Shown: positions 19,029 to 28,717 of the stretch, one piece after another | Layout: each line of letters starts with the position of its first letter | Position numbering within the stretch: position 1 is the stretch's first letter | Assembly: GCF_017654485.1 (NCBI RefSeq) | Contig: NZ_CP061091.1 | Coordinates: 1,067,501 to 1,131,500 of the forward strand | Length of the DNA stretch: 64,000 nucleotides | Reading direction: 5' to 3' | DNA from: Roseomonas marmotae | GTDB taxonomy: Bacteria; Pseudomonadota; Alphaproteobacteria; Acetobacterales; Acetobacteraceae | The notes under the pieces: model-generated | What the model saw: only the letters and a program-made list of their open reading frames with translations | What the model was told of the DNA's origin: nothing | Database searches by the model: none | Made by a program: the position numbers and the translations under genes

Positions 19029-20522
19029 TCAGGAGAAGTCCGGGTTGCCGTAGGGGTAGTAATCCCCCAGCGTGACATGCTCGTAGGGCAGCGCCTCCAG
19101 CCGCACCGTGCCGAGGAAGGGCTGGTCCGGCTCCACCAGCAGGATGGTGGGGGCGAAGCCGGTGTCATGGAAGCCGCGGCGGAAATGCACGCGGGACTTG
19201 ATGGCGATGATCCTGAAATCCGAAGGTTCCAGGCCGCGCTCCCGCAATTCCGACAGTTCGATGATCTGCACCAGACGCGGGCTGAGTATCAGCAGGTTGT
19301 TCCGGCCGAAGCGGATGGCGATCCAGCTCTGCCCGGCGCCGCGCCGCAGCCCCTCGCTGATCTGGACCACCGTGCCCTGCACGCGCACCGGCTCGCCCGC
19401 GGATTCGTCGAAGCGGCCGCCGATGGCCATGTCGAAGGCATCGCCGGGTTTCACGCCCTTCGCCAGCAGCGCCTTGACGGCATCCTCGTCCATCACCGTC
19501 GCCACCAGCGTATCGGCGCAGTCCTGGGCGATGATCTCCCGCAGCAGCCAGGTCGCGGCGCCGGAGCGGTCGCTGTGATCGGCCAGCACGACGGGGAAGG
19601 CGCCATCGGCGACGGCCTGCCTCGCCAGCGCCACGCCTTCGGAGATGCGGTGGACCTTGGCGGTGTTCAGCAGCGCCTCCCGCTGCCGCCAGGCGAATTG
19701 CGCCATGTCGTCGGCGATGCTCTGCGCCAGTTCCGGCTTGCCGTTGGTCAGCACCTGGATGGTGATGCCGACATCCGGCACATCCGACCAGGGAAAGCCG
19801 AAGAAGACATTCACATAGGTGTCGGGTTCACGGGCTTCCCAGACCATGGCGCGCTGGATCAGGTCCATCCAGGGGGAGGCACCGGTCCATTGCAGCACGG
19901 TGGGCGAGATCACCGGCACCTTCAGCGTCACATGCGCCGGCGCGTAGTCGCCACGGATGGCGCGGACCAGCATGCGCGCGGCACGCTCGCCCTGCAGGTA
20001 GCTGTCGTAATGCGGGTAGAACTTGACCGTGAAGGCCATGTCGGCGTGGCGGAGGAATTCCTCGTCCTCGTTGCCATGCGGGTCGAAGGTGGCGGCGATG
20101 CGGGCATCGGGGCCGAGCACCTCCCGCACGCGGCGGGCGAGCTCGGCTTCCGGACGCGGCACGCCGCGCACGCCCATGGCGCCGTGCAGGGAGAGGTAGG
20201 CGCCGTCGAAAGGCCCCTGTTCCCGCAACTCCTCCACCATCCGCGCGACGAAATGTTCGAAGGCCTCGTTCGTGATCCAGCCGGAGCCGGTGCCGCGCTT
20301 GGAATCGAGCGGGGACTCGATGCCGATCAGTTCCACATCCGGGAACTCGCGCGCCACCTTCACGAAGCCGCCGACATAGGAGCGCGGCTCATGCGCCAGC
20401 AGTGCCGCGCCGCGCGCGGGGGAGCCCGGATAGGTGAAGTCGTCGATGGTGGTGTCGGAGGGCAGGAAGGTCACCGTCTCGTGCGAGAACTTCATCACGG
20501 CGATGCGAATGGGGGCGGTCAT
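19029..20522 (-). CDS. M81 family metallopeptidase (MlrC-like)
   Basis: The 497-residue protein matches the MlrC/M81 family, which linearises or degrades small peptides: IAVMKFSHETVTFLP at the start, LHGAMGVRGV, ATFDPHGNEDEEF, and in the C-terminal half VVLADHSDRSGAATWLLREI. It has no signal peptide, so it is likely cytoplasmic. ATG 20522 is chosen; TTG 20528 is possible. It lies beside a peptide-type ABC importer, which suggests it processes imported peptides or related amides. Confidence 0.82.
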   Translation of the reverse strand: MTAPIRIAVMKFSHETVTFLPSDTTIDDFTYPGSPARGAALLAHEPRSYVGGFVKVAREFPDVELIGIESPLDSKRGTGSGWITNEAFEHFVARMVEELREQGPFDGAYLSLHGAMGVRGVPRPEAELARRVREVLGPDARIAATFDPHGNEDEEFLRHADMAFTVKFYPHYDSYLQGERAARMLVRAIRGDYAPAHVTLKVPVISPTVLQWTGASPWMDLIQRAMVWEAREPDTYVNVFFGFPWSDVPDVGITIQVLTNGKPELAQSIADDMAQFAWRQREALLNTAKVHRISEGVALARQAVADGAFPVVLADHSDRSGAATWLLREIIAQDCADTLVATVMDEDAVKALLAKGVKPGDAFDMAIGGRFDESAGEPVRVQGTVVQISEGLRRGAGQSWIAIRFGRNNLLILSPRLVQIIELSELRERGLEPSDFRIIAIKSRVHFRRGFHDTGFAPTILLVEPDQPFLGTVRLEALPYEHVTLGDYYPYGNPDFS

Positions 20523-20541
20523 GGACAAGAATGCCTCAGGT

Positions 20542-21531
20542 TCAGCGCGGCGCGGCGGCCAGCAACAGGGAGATCAGGCGGCCATACTGGGTCTTGGAGA
20601 CCGAGGTGCCGGGGCGGTCCGTATCGACGCGGTGCACCACCACGGCATCCAGCGCCGGGATGACCATGACATAATGCCCGCCCACGCCCATGGCGGTATA
20701 GGTGCCTTTGGGAACGATAACCTGCGGCAGCATGATGCCGGCACGCGAGACCCACCACATATAGCCATAGGCGCCACGGTGGCCGGCCTCTGAAATAGGC
20801 AGCACGCTCAGTCGTGCCCAGTCCCGCGGCACGATGCCCTGGCCTTCTTCCAGCATCATCTGCCCGAAGCGCGCCAGGTCCCGCGCCGTCATGCGGAAGG
20901 GATAGGCGGGGTGCTGGGAATCCGGCAGCTCCACATATTCCCCGTCCCGTGCCGGGACGAAGTCCCGCATGCCGCAGGGGCGGCCGATCCGCTCCGCGAA
21001 ATCGGAGAAGATGTCGGCATCGGTGCACTGGCGGAAGATCGTGCCCAGCGCGTTGAAGTCCCAGTTGTTGTAGCACCAGGTGGTGCCGGGCCCGGCGCTG
21101 TGCCGCGCCGGCTTGATCGACAGCATCCAGGGCGATTCATAGCCGCTGGGATGATAGATGCCGGAGCGGGCGCAGAGCAGGTCCAGGACCGTGGCCAGCT
21201 TCTCCCGCGCCGTCAGGCCCTGCCGGTCATCGATGCCCAGTTGCTCCAGCGTCGCCTCGAGGTCGATGCGTCCCTCGGCGACATGGATGCCGATCAGGGC
21301 GGAGAGCAGGCTCTTGCGGATGGAATGGATGTTGAAGCGGGTCGCGACCCGGCCCTGGGCATGCAGCACGCGGCCGCGCACCACGACCATCAGCGCGGCG
21401 GTGTCGGTCTTCTCCGCCTCGGCGCGCAGGGCGGCCAGGCCGGTGCTGGACCAGCCGGCATCTTCCGCCGCTTGCCAAACTGGCCAATCACCACAATCCT
21501 CGTCAACCGTCTCATTCTGCGCAATAACCAT
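20542..21531 (-). CDS. Serine hydrolase, beta-lactamase (class C-like) family
   Basis: The 329-residue protein has the SxxK nucleophile motif (HSIRKSLLSALIG), a YxN motif in TWCYNNWDFNALG, and a C-terminal GGHYVMVIPALDAVVVHRVD block typical of penicillin-binding-protein-like esterases or amidases. No signal peptide is seen. ATG 21531 is chosen with the SD GAGGGT. It is 19 bases upstream of the M81 gene on the same strand and divergent from the peptide importer operon. Confidence 0.8.
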   Translation of the reverse strand: MVIAQNETVDEDCGDWPVWQAAEDAGWSSTGLAALRAEAEKTDTAALMVVVRGRVLHAQGRVATRFNIHSIRKSLLSALIGIHVAEGRIDLEATLEQLGIDDRQGLTAREKLATVLDLLCARSGIYHPSGYESPWMLSIKPARHSAGPGTTWCYNNWDFNALGTIFRQCTDADIFSDFAERIGRPCGMRDFVPARDGEYVELPDSQHPAYPFRMTARDLARFGQMMLEEGQGIVPRDWARLSVLPISEAGHRGAYGYMWWVSRAGIMLPQVIVPKGTYTAMGVGGHYVMVIPALDAVVVHRVDTDRPGTSVSKTQYGRLISLLLAAAPR

Positions 21532-21632
21532 GTCGCGAACCCTCGCATCATGTGCCAGCCTCGGCACTCCATGGCACATGGTTTGCTTGATTTTCGCCCC
21601 ATCGCAAGCGCCAACCGACAAGGATAAGCATC

Positions 21633-23264
21633 ATGGCCGAGCCCCGCCCCCGTAGATCGCCTGCCCGGGCACGCCACCTGCTGGTGGCCTCGACCCTCCT
21701 GGCCGCGCTCGCCCTTCCCGGTGCGGCGCGCGCCGCGACCCCGGCCAATGCGCTTGTGATGGCCTGGAACATCGATGCCATCTCCACCTTCGATCCCGCC
21801 CAGATCGGCGAGGTCGTGACCAACGAGCTGGTGCAGAACACCTGCAACCTGCTGGCGAGTTTCGATCCCAAGGACGAGAAGAACGTCATCCCCGGCCTGG
21901 CCGAAAGCTGGAAGGTCGCCGAGGACGGGCAGCAGATCACGTTCCGACTTCGTGATAATCTCGTCTTCCCGTCAGGCAACAAGGGAACGGCGCAGGATCT
22001 CGCCTGGTCCCTGCACCGCGTGGTGAAGCTCGGCTTCGGCAATGCCTCGACGCTGACCGAATACGGCTTCACCAAGGAGAATGTGGAGCAGATGATCACC
22101 GCGCCGGATGACCGGACGCTGGTGATGAAGCTGGACAAGCCTTACCCGATCGGGCTGATCCTGCAGGCCGTCGCCGCCAACCGCGTGGCAGCGATGCTGG
22201 ACCGCAAGACCATCATGGCCAATGAGGTCAATGGCGATCTCGGCAACAAGTATCTGGCCACCCGCACCGAATGCGTCGGCCCCTACCGCCTGCGGCAGTG
22301 GAACGCCGGCGAGACGGTGGTGCTGGAAGCCAATGAAAAATACTGGGGCCCGGCACCGAAGCTGCGCCGCATCATCATCCGCCACGTCGCCGAGGCCGGC
22401 ACCCAGCGCCTGCTGCTGGAGAAGGGCGATGTCGATGTGGCGCGCGACCTGACGCCGGAGGACATGGCGGCGGTCGAGAAGATCAAGGGTCTGACGCTCT
22501 CCCGCACGCTGAAGCCGCAGCTGGTCTACTGGGGCTTCAACAACGCCAACCCGATCTTCGCCAATGAGAAGGTGCGCCTGGCGATGCGCTACCTGATCGA
22601 CTACGACGCCCTCGGCAAGACGATCATGGCCTATAACGGCGTGCCGCGCGCCAGCTTCGCGCAGCTCGGCGCCTTCGGCGCGCTGGACGAAAAGGAAGGC
22701 CAGCCCTTCAAGCTCGATATCGAACGCGCGAAGCAGCTGCTGACCGAGGCCGGCTACGCGGATGGCTTCGAGACGACGATGATCTTCGGCACGCTGCCGT
22801 ATGCCGCGCCCATCGCGCAGCATATCCAGGCCAATGCCGCCAAGGTCGGCGTGCGGATCAAGCTGGAGCAGATGGCCCAGGCGCAGCTCTTCGCGCGCCA
22901 TCGCGGGCGGGAATTCCAGACGGCGATGATGGCCTGGCAGACCAGCGTGCCGGATGCGCATGGCAATGCCTCGCGCCTGATCTACAACCCCGACAACCGC
23001 ATCGAAGCCAAGCTGACCCAGCTTCCTTCCTGGCGCCATGCCTTCCAGTCCGAGGCCGCCAACAAGCTGGCGGAGGCGGCCCTGCTGGAGCAGGACGAGG
23101 CCAAGCGGATCGCGATGTATCACCAGCTGCAGAAGGACATGATGCAGGCCGGTCCTTCCGCGATCATGTTCCAGAGCGTGATGCTGGCCGGGTTGCGCGG
23201 CAATGTGCGTAATTGGACCTGGCACGGCTTCCAGGCTTACTACGACCTCGTCTCGAAGGAATAA
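21633..23264 (+). CDS. Peptide-type ABC transporter substrate-binding protein (first copy)
   Basis: The 543-residue SBP family 5 (DppA/OppA-like) precursor has a signal peptide (RHLLVASTLLAALALPGAARA) and the family motif AESWKVAEDGQQITFRLRDN. It starts an operon with two permeases, two ATPases and a peptidase. A very similar second SBP lies at 28718. The ligand is probably a peptide or peptide-like molecule, not identifiable from sequence. Confidence 0.9.
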   Translation: MAEPRPRRSPARARHLLVASTLLAALALPGAARAATPANALVMAWNIDAISTFDPAQIGEVVTNELVQNTCNLLASFDPKDEKNVIPGLAESWKVAEDGQQITFRLRDNLVFPSGNKGTAQDLAWSLHRVVKLGFGNASTLTEYGFTKENVEQMITAPDDRTLVMKLDKPYPIGLILQAVAANRVAAMLDRKTIMANEVNGDLGNKYLATRTECVGPYRLRQWNAGETVVLEANEKYWGPAPKLRRIIIRHVAEAGTQRLLLEKGDVDVARDLTPEDMAAVEKIKGLTLSRTLKPQLVYWGFNNANPIFANEKVRLAMRYLIDYDALGKTIMAYNGVPRASFAQLGAFGALDEKEGQPFKLDIERAKQLLTEAGYADGFETTMIFGTLPYAAPIAQHIQANAAKVGVRIKLEQMAQAQLFARHRGREFQTAMMAWQTSVPDAHGNASRLIYNPDNRIEAKLTQLPSWRHAFQSEAANKLAEAALLEQDEAKRIAMYHQLQKDMMQAGPSAIMFQSVMLAGLRGNVRNWTWHGFQAYYDLVSKE

Positions 23265-23269
23265 CAGGA

Positions 23270-24337
23270 ATGGCTGAGGCGGCGGTTCCCGCCCGGCGAG
23301 CCGGGGGCGTCGCCGCCCCCGGCCTGCCCTCATGGAGCGGCGCGGCCCTGCGCGTCGTGGTTTCGATCGGCGTCACGCTCTTCGGGCTGATGGCGCTGAC
23401 CTTCTTTATCGGCCGCATGCTGCCGCTCGATCCCGTCACCGCCATCCTGGGCGACAATGCCTCCCAGGATGCGATCGAGGCCATGCGCGCGCAGCTCGGC
23501 CTGGATCAGCCGATCTGGATCCAGTTCGGGCGCTATGTCGGTGATGTCCTGCGCCTCGACCTCGGGATGGCGCTGACCACCGGCAGGCCGGTGCTCGACG
23601 ATATCGCCCGCGTCTTTCCCGCCACCATCGAGCTGGCGACCGTGGGCATCCTGATCGGCACCGGGCTCGGCATCCCCCTCGGCGTCATGGCCGCGGCCTA
23701 TCGCGACACGCCGCTGGACTACTTCGTGCGCGTCTTCGGCCTGCTTGGCTACTCCATGCCGAATTTCTGGCTGGGTCTGATGGGACTGGTGCTCTTCTAT
23801 GCCACTCTCGGCTGGGTTGGCGGGCCCGGGCGGATCGATACCGGCTTCCAATGGGATGTCGAGCCGGTGACGGACCTGCTGCTGCTGGATACGGCCATGG
23901 CCGGGCAGTGGGAGATCTTCCGCAATGTCTTCAGCCACATCATCCTGCCGGCCTCCATCCTCGGCTTCGGCGCGCTGGCCTATATCAGCCGCATGACGCG
24001 CTCCTTCATGCTGGAGCAGCTGAGCCAGGAATATGTCGTGGCCGCGCGGGTGAAGGGCCTGTCCTGGATGCGGACGGTCTGGGTGCATGCCTTCCGCAAC
24101 GTGGCCGTGCAGGTCGTGACCGTGGTGGCCCTGGCCTATGCCTTCCTGCTGGAGGGCGCCGTGCTGACCGAGACGGTCTTCGCCTGGCCGGGCTTCGGCC
24201 GCTACCTGACCAATGCGCTGCTGGCCGGCGACATGAATGCCGTGGTCGGCTGCACACTGCTGATCGGCATCATCTTCGTCGCGCTCAATCTGCTGACCGA
24301 CCTCCTCTACCGCATCTTCGATCCCCGGACCCGCTGA
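23270..24337 (+). CDS. Peptide-type ABC transporter permease, DppB family
   Basis: The 355-residue inner-membrane protein has DppB features: VTLFGLMALTFFIGRMLPLDPV, LGLDQPIWIQFGRYVGDVLRLDLG, and the EAA loop EYVVAARVKGLSWMRTVWVHAFRN. ATG 23270 is 5 bases after the SBP stop. A hydrophilic Pro/Arg/Gly-rich stretch precedes TM1. Confidence 0.92.
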   Translation: MAEAAVPARRAGGVAAPGLPSWSGAALRVVVSIGVTLFGLMALTFFIGRMLPLDPVTAILGDNASQDAIEAMRAQLGLDQPIWIQFGRYVGDVLRLDLGMALTTGRPVLDDIARVFPATIELATVGILIGTGLGIPLGVMAAAYRDTPLDYFVRVFGLLGYSMPNFWLGLMGLVLFYATLGWVGGPGRIDTGFQWDVEPVTDLLLLDTAMAGQWEIFRNVFSHIILPASILGFGALAYISRMTRSFMLEQLSQEYVVAARVKGLSWMRTVWVHAFRNVAVQVVTVVALAYAFLLEGAVLTETVFAWPGFGRYLTNALLAGDMNAVVGCTLLIGIIFVALNLLTDLLYRIFDPRTR

Positions 24338-24339
24338 GC

Positions 24340-25245
24340 ATGAGTGCCTCTACCTCCCTTGGAAGCTGGCTGCGCGCGCCGGTCCCGGCCTCGCCCTTCC
24401 AGGCGCGCATGCAGGCGCTCTGGCTGGCCTGGCGGCGGCTGCGCCGCAATCCGCCGGCGCTGGCCGGCGCCATCCTGCTGCTGCTGCTGCTGGCGGTCGC
24501 CGTCTTCGCGCCGCTGATCGCCACGCATGACATCTTCGCGCAGGACCTCACGGCGCGTTTGCAGAAACCCTCCGCCGCGCATTGGCTCGGTACCGACGAT
24601 CTCGGGCGCGATATCTTCAGCCGCGTCGTCTACGGCTCCCGCATCACGCTCTACATCGCCTTTCTGGCGGCGCTGATCGCGGCGCCGCTGGGGCTGATCA
24701 TCGGCACATCGGCGGGCTATCTCGGCGGCTGGACGGACACCGTCCTGATGCGGCTGGTGGATATCTTCCTCTCCTTCCCCAGCCTGATCCTGGCGCTGGC
24801 CTTCGTCGCGGCGCTTGGCCCGGGAATCGAGAATGCCATCATCGCCATCTCTCTCGCCGCCTGGCCACCCATCGCGCGGCTGGCGCGGGCGGAGACGCTG
24901 ACGGTGCGCAATTCCGACTATATCGCCGCCGTGCGCCTGCAAGGGGCCTCCCGCCTGCGTATCATCGTGCATCACGTCATGCCCATGTGCATCCCCTCCG
25001 TCATCGTGCGCATCACGCTGAACATGGCGGCCATCATCCTGACGGCGGCGGGCCTGGGCTTCCTCGGCCTGGGCGCGCAGCCACCCAGCCCTGAATGGGG
25101 GGCGATGCTGTCCACCGGCCGGCAGTTCGTGATGAATGCCTGGTGGATCGCCGCCATTCCCGGCTGCGCCATCCTGCTGACCAGCCTGGCCTTCAACCTC
25201 TTCGGTGACGGGCTGCGCGATATCCTGGACCCGCGCCATGGTTGA
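24340..25245 (+). CDS. Peptide-type ABC transporter permease, DppC family
   Basis: The 301-residue permease has a DppC N-terminal segment (LWLAWRRLRRNPPALAGAIL), HWLGTDDLGRDIFSRVVYGSR and an EAA loop (SDYIAAVRLQGASRLRIIVH). ATG 24340 is 2 bases after the dppB-like stop. The frame is open upstream but overlaps that gene. Confidence 0.92.
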   Translation: MSASTSLGSWLRAPVPASPFQARMQALWLAWRRLRRNPPALAGAILLLLLLAVAVFAPLIATHDIFAQDLTARLQKPSAAHWLGTDDLGRDIFSRVVYGSRITLYIAFLAALIAAPLGLIIGTSAGYLGGWTDTVLMRLVDIFLSFPSLILALAFVAALGPGIENAIIAISLAAWPPIARLARAETLTVRNSDYIAAVRLQGASRLRIIVHHVMPMCIPSVIVRITLNMAAIILTAAGLGFLGLGAQPPSPEWGAMLSTGRQFVMNAWWIAAIPGCAILLTSLAFNLFGDGLRDILDPRHG

Positions 25246-26107
25246 GCCCCTGCTGCGCCTGCGCGACCTGCGCGTCTCCTTCCCCTCCTCCAACGGCCCG
25301 GTAGAGGCGGTGCGCGGCGTCTCCTTCGATATCGGGCGGGAGAAAGTCGGCATCGTCGGCGAGAGCGGCTCCGGCAAATCCATGACCGGCCGCGCACTGC
25401 TGCGCCTGTCCCCCCGCGCCGCGACGGTGCGGGCGGCGGAGATGCGCCTCGGCGATATCGACCTGATGGCGGCTTCCGAGCGCAAGCTGCGCACCATCCG
25501 CGGCGGCCGTATCTCGATGATCCTGCAGGACCCGAAATACTCGCTGAACCCGTTGATGCGCGTCGGCGCGCAGATCACGGAATCCTGCCGGCTGCACCAG
25601 AACGTCTCCAGGCGCGCGGCGCGGGACAAGGCCATGGCGATGCTGGAGGCCGTGCATATCCGCGACCCCGCCCGCGTCTATGACCTCTTCCCGCACGAGG
25701 TTTCCGGCGGGATGGGCCAGCGCATCATGATCGCCATGATGCTGGTGACGGAACCCGACCTGATCGTGGCGGATGAGCCGACCTCGGCGCTGGACGTGAC
25801 GGTGCGGCGCCAGGTGCTCTCGGTGCTGGATGAACTGGTGACGCGGCGCGGCGCCGGCCTTGTCTTCATCAGCCATGACCTCAACCTCGTCGCCGAGTTC
25901 TGCGACCGGGTGCTGGTGATGTATGCGGGGCGCGTGGTGGAGGAGCTGTACGCCTCCGCGCTGCACGAGGCGCGGCACCCCTATACCCAGGCGCTGCTGC
26001 GCAGCCTGCCGCGGCTGGAGGAACCGGCGGAGCTTCTCGCCGTGCCGACACGCGATCCATCCTGGCGTGACGGACCCACCTACCGCTTCGGGGAGCTGGC
26101 GGCATGA
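25238..26107 (+). CDS. Peptide-type ABC transporter ATPase, DppD family
   Basis: The 289-residue ATPase has Walker A GESGSGKS, signature SGGMGQRIMIAMML, Walker B LIVADEPTSALD and H-loop FISHDL. It is somewhat short: the C-terminal Cys-rich oligopeptide/dipeptide domain of typical DppD is reduced. It overlaps the permease gene by 8 bases and the next ATPase gene by 4. Confidence 0.92.
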   Translation: MVEPLLRLRDLRVSFPSSNGPVEAVRGVSFDIGREKVGIVGESGSGKSMTGRALLRLSPRAATVRAAEMRLGDIDLMAASERKLRTIRGGRISMILQDPKYSLNPLMRVGAQITESCRLHQNVSRRAARDKAMAMLEAVHIRDPARVYDLFPHEVSGGMGQRIMIAMMLVTEPDLIVADEPTSALDVTVRRQVLSVLDELVTRRGAGLVFISHDLNLVAEFCDRVLVMYAGRVVEELYASALHEARHPYTQALLRSLPRLEEPAELLAVPTRDPSWRDGPTYRFGELAA

Positions 26108-26874
26108 GCGGCATTACTCCCGCCATCGAGGCGGTGAACCTCAATATCAGCTTCGGCCACGGCGCGCGTACCACCCGCGCGGTGCGCGATGTCTCCTTCC
26201 GGGTAGGACAGGGCGAGGCTTTCGGGCTGATCGGTGAATCCGGTTCCGGCAAGTCCACGGTGCTGCGGGCTCTTTCCGGCCTCAACGAGCAGTATGAGGG
26301 CGCGCTGCTGCTGCATGGCCAGGAATTGCCGCATCGGCGCGACAAGCCCTTCTTCCGCCGCACGCAGATGGTGTTCCAGGACCCTTATGGTTCCCTGCAT
26401 CCGCGCAAGATGGTCAACAAGGTGCTGCTGGAGCCATTGACCATCCATGGCCTGGACCGCCCGCAGCAGCGGGTGGACGAGGCGCTGACGGCGGTGGGGC
26501 TCGGCCCCGCCTTCCGCTACCGCTATCCGCATGAGCTCTCCGGCGGCCAGCGCCAGCGCGTCGCCATTGCCCGCTGCCTGATCCTGGAGCCCAAGATCCT
26601 GCTGCTGGATGAGCCGACCAGCGCGCTCGACGTCTCGGTGCAGGCGGAGATCCTGAACCTGCTCGCGCGGCTGCGGCAGGAGAGGAACCTGACCTACATC
26701 ATGGTCAGCCATGACCTCGCGGTGGTGGCGCATCTCTGCGGCCGTGTCGCGATCATGAGCCAGGGTGAGATCGTCGAGGAACTCTCCGTCGCGGATCTGC
26801 GCGCCGGACGCGCCGAGCACCCCTATAGCCAGACCCTGCTGGCGGCCAGCCGCAGCCAGCGCCCCGCCGCCTGA
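26104..26874 (+). CDS. Peptide-type ABC transporter ATPase, DppF family
   Basis: The 256-residue ATPase has GESGSGKST, LSGGQRQRVAIARCL, ILLLDEPTSALDVSVQAE and MVSHDLAVVAHLC. It completes the five-part importer. The start overlaps the previous stop (ATGA). The C-terminal domain found in longer DppF proteins is absent. Confidence 0.92.
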   Translation: MSGITPAIEAVNLNISFGHGARTTRAVRDVSFRVGQGEAFGLIGESGSGKSTVLRALSGLNEQYEGALLLHGQELPHRRDKPFFRRTQMVFQDPYGSLHPRKMVNKVLLEPLTIHGLDRPQQRVDEALTAVGLGPAFRYRYPHELSGGQRQRVAIARCLILEPKILLLDEPTSALDVSVQAEILNLLARLRQERNLTYIMVSHDLAVVAHLCGRVAIMSQGEIVEELSVADLRAGRAEHPYSQTLLAASRSQRPAA

Positions 26875-26899
26875 CCCCGCCCGCAGACAGATGAGTCCG

Positions 26900-28696
26900 A
26901 TGAGCGAAACCGAGACCCGCCTTGACGCCCTGCTGGCCGCGCCCGCGGCCAGCGGACCTTCCTACGCGGCCGATGGGCGGCTGTATTTCCTCTGCGATGC
27001 CGGTGGCTCGGCCCAGGTCTGGGAGCTTCCGGCCGATGGCGGCGCGGCGCGGCCCCGGAGCGAGCACCGGGATGCCGTTTCCTTCGTCGCTGGCAGCCCC
27101 GTGGATGGCGGCGCCGTCTTCGGCCGCGACCACGCGGGCGACGAGCGCATCCAGTTCTACCACCTGCCGCCGGAGGGCGCGCCCCGGGCCCTGACGGCGG
27201 ACCCCGCGACCATCCATGCCTGGGGCGCCTTCTCCCCGGACGGGACGCGGCTGGCCTGCACCGCCAATGGCCGCGACCCCGCCCATGCCGATCCCTGCGT
27301 GATCGACATCGCCACGGGCGCCGTCACCCGGCTGCTGGAGGTGGAAGGCCCGCATGAGCTGCCCGGCTGGTATCCGGATGGCAGCGCCGTCATCCTCTCC
27401 ACCGCCCCCCGCACCTTCGAGAGCAGCCTGATCGGTGTCGATGCCGCCACGGGCGCGGCGACGGACCTCACGCCGCATGAGGGCGACCGGCGGCACATGA
27501 ACTCGCGCTGGCGACGGGACGGCCAGGGCTTCTGGCTGCTCTGCGACCAGGGCTCGGACTTCCTGGGGGTCGCCTTCCTGGAGCCGGGCGGCGCGCTGCG
27601 CTTCCTCTTCGCGCCGGATGCCGATGTGGAGAAGCTGGAGGTCTCGCCCGACCAGTCCCGCCTCGCCGTGGTGGTGAACGAGGCCGGCTATTCTCGCCTG
27701 TATCTGCTGGATGCCGGGACGGGCGCCGTGCTGGCGGCCCCTGAGCATCCCCGCGGCGTCATCACGAAGCTGAGCTGGCGGCCGGATGGCTCCGGCCTGG
27801 CCTTCGACCTGGCCTGCCCGACGCGCCCTTCGACCCTCTGGCACTACCAGACCGGGGCGGAAGCGGCGGAACTGCTCTTCGCGGCCAGCGAGGCCCCGGC
27901 GGCGGTGCGGGACTGGCAGCTCATCTCCTTCCCCACCTTCGACGGGCGGGACCTGCCGGGCTTCCTGGCCCTGCCGGAAGGCGCGCCGCCGGCCGGTGGC
28001 TGGCCGGTACTGGTCTGGGTGCATGGCGGCCCGGCCATGCAGGCACTGCCCAACTGGCGGCCGGACCTGCAGACGGTCCTCTCCCTCGGCATCGCCGTGC
28101 TGGTGCCGAATGTCCGTGGCTCCACCGGCTATGGCCGCGACTATGCCGCGCTGGACGACCGCGAACTGCGGCTGGACAGCGTGCGCGACCTGGCGGCGGC
28201 ACATGCCTGGCTGGGCGCGCAGGAGCGCTTCGACGCACGGCGCATCGCCATCATGGGCCAGAGCTATGGCGGCTGGATGGTGCTGGCCGCCGTGACCGAA
28301 TACCCCGAGCTCTGGGCCGCCGGCATCGACTATTACGGCATCGCCCGCTGGAAGACCTTCTTCGAGCGCACGGGGCCCTGGCGCGTCGGCCACCGCGCCG
28401 CCGAATACGGCGACCCCCTGCGGGATGCCGAGCTGCTGGAGCGGCTCTCGCCGCTGCACAAGGCCAATGACATCCGGTGCCCGATGCTGGTGGCGCAGGG
28501 GCTGACCGACCCGCGCGTGCCGCCCCATGAAAGCGAGCAGATCGTCGAGGCGCTGCGGAACCGGAACGTGCCCGTGGAATACCTGACCTTCCCCGACGAA
28601 GGACACGGCTTCCTCAAGCGCGACAACCGCCGCCGGGTTTTTCTTGGTGTCGCCAGTTTCCTGGCGCAGCATCTCAGGCCGGAAGGCGCGACGTAA
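26900..28696 (+). CDS. S9 family peptidase (prolyl oligopeptidase type)
   Basis: The 598-residue protein has an N-terminal beta-propeller with WD40-like repeats (SPDGTRLACT, DQSRLAVVVNEAG) and a C-terminal alpha/beta hydrolase with nucleophile GQSYGGWM, then DPRVPPHESEQ (Asp) and DEGHGF (His). No signal peptide is visible, so it probably cleaves imported peptides in the cytoplasm. It sits between the importer ATPases and the second SBP, an operon context that supports this. ATG 26891 is an equally possible start. Confidence 0.88.
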   Translation: MSETETRLDALLAAPAASGPSYAADGRLYFLCDAGGSAQVWELPADGGAARPRSEHRDAVSFVAGSPVDGGAVFGRDHAGDERIQFYHLPPEGAPRALTADPATIHAWGAFSPDGTRLACTANGRDPAHADPCVIDIATGAVTRLLEVEGPHELPGWYPDGSAVILSTAPRTFESSLIGVDAATGAATDLTPHEGDRRHMNSRWRRDGQGFWLLCDQGSDFLGVAFLEPGGALRFLFAPDADVEKLEVSPDQSRLAVVVNEAGYSRLYLLDAGTGAVLAAPEHPRGVITKLSWRPDGSGLAFDLACPTRPSTLWHYQTGAEAAELLFAASEAPAAVRDWQLISFPTFDGRDLPGFLALPEGAPPAGGWPVLVWVHGGPAMQALPNWRPDLQTVLSLGIAVLVPNVRGSTGYGRDYAALDDRELRLDSVRDLAAAHAWLGAQERFDARRIAIMGQSYGGWMVLAAVTEYPELWAAGIDYYGIARWKTFFERTGPWRVGHRAAEYGDPLRDAELLERLSPLHKANDIRCPMLVAQGLTDPRVPPHESEQIVEALRNRNVPVEYLTFPDEGHGFLKRDNRRRVFLGVASFLAQHLRPEGAT

Positions 28697-28717
28697 CGCG
28701 CTATCAGGAGGACGATC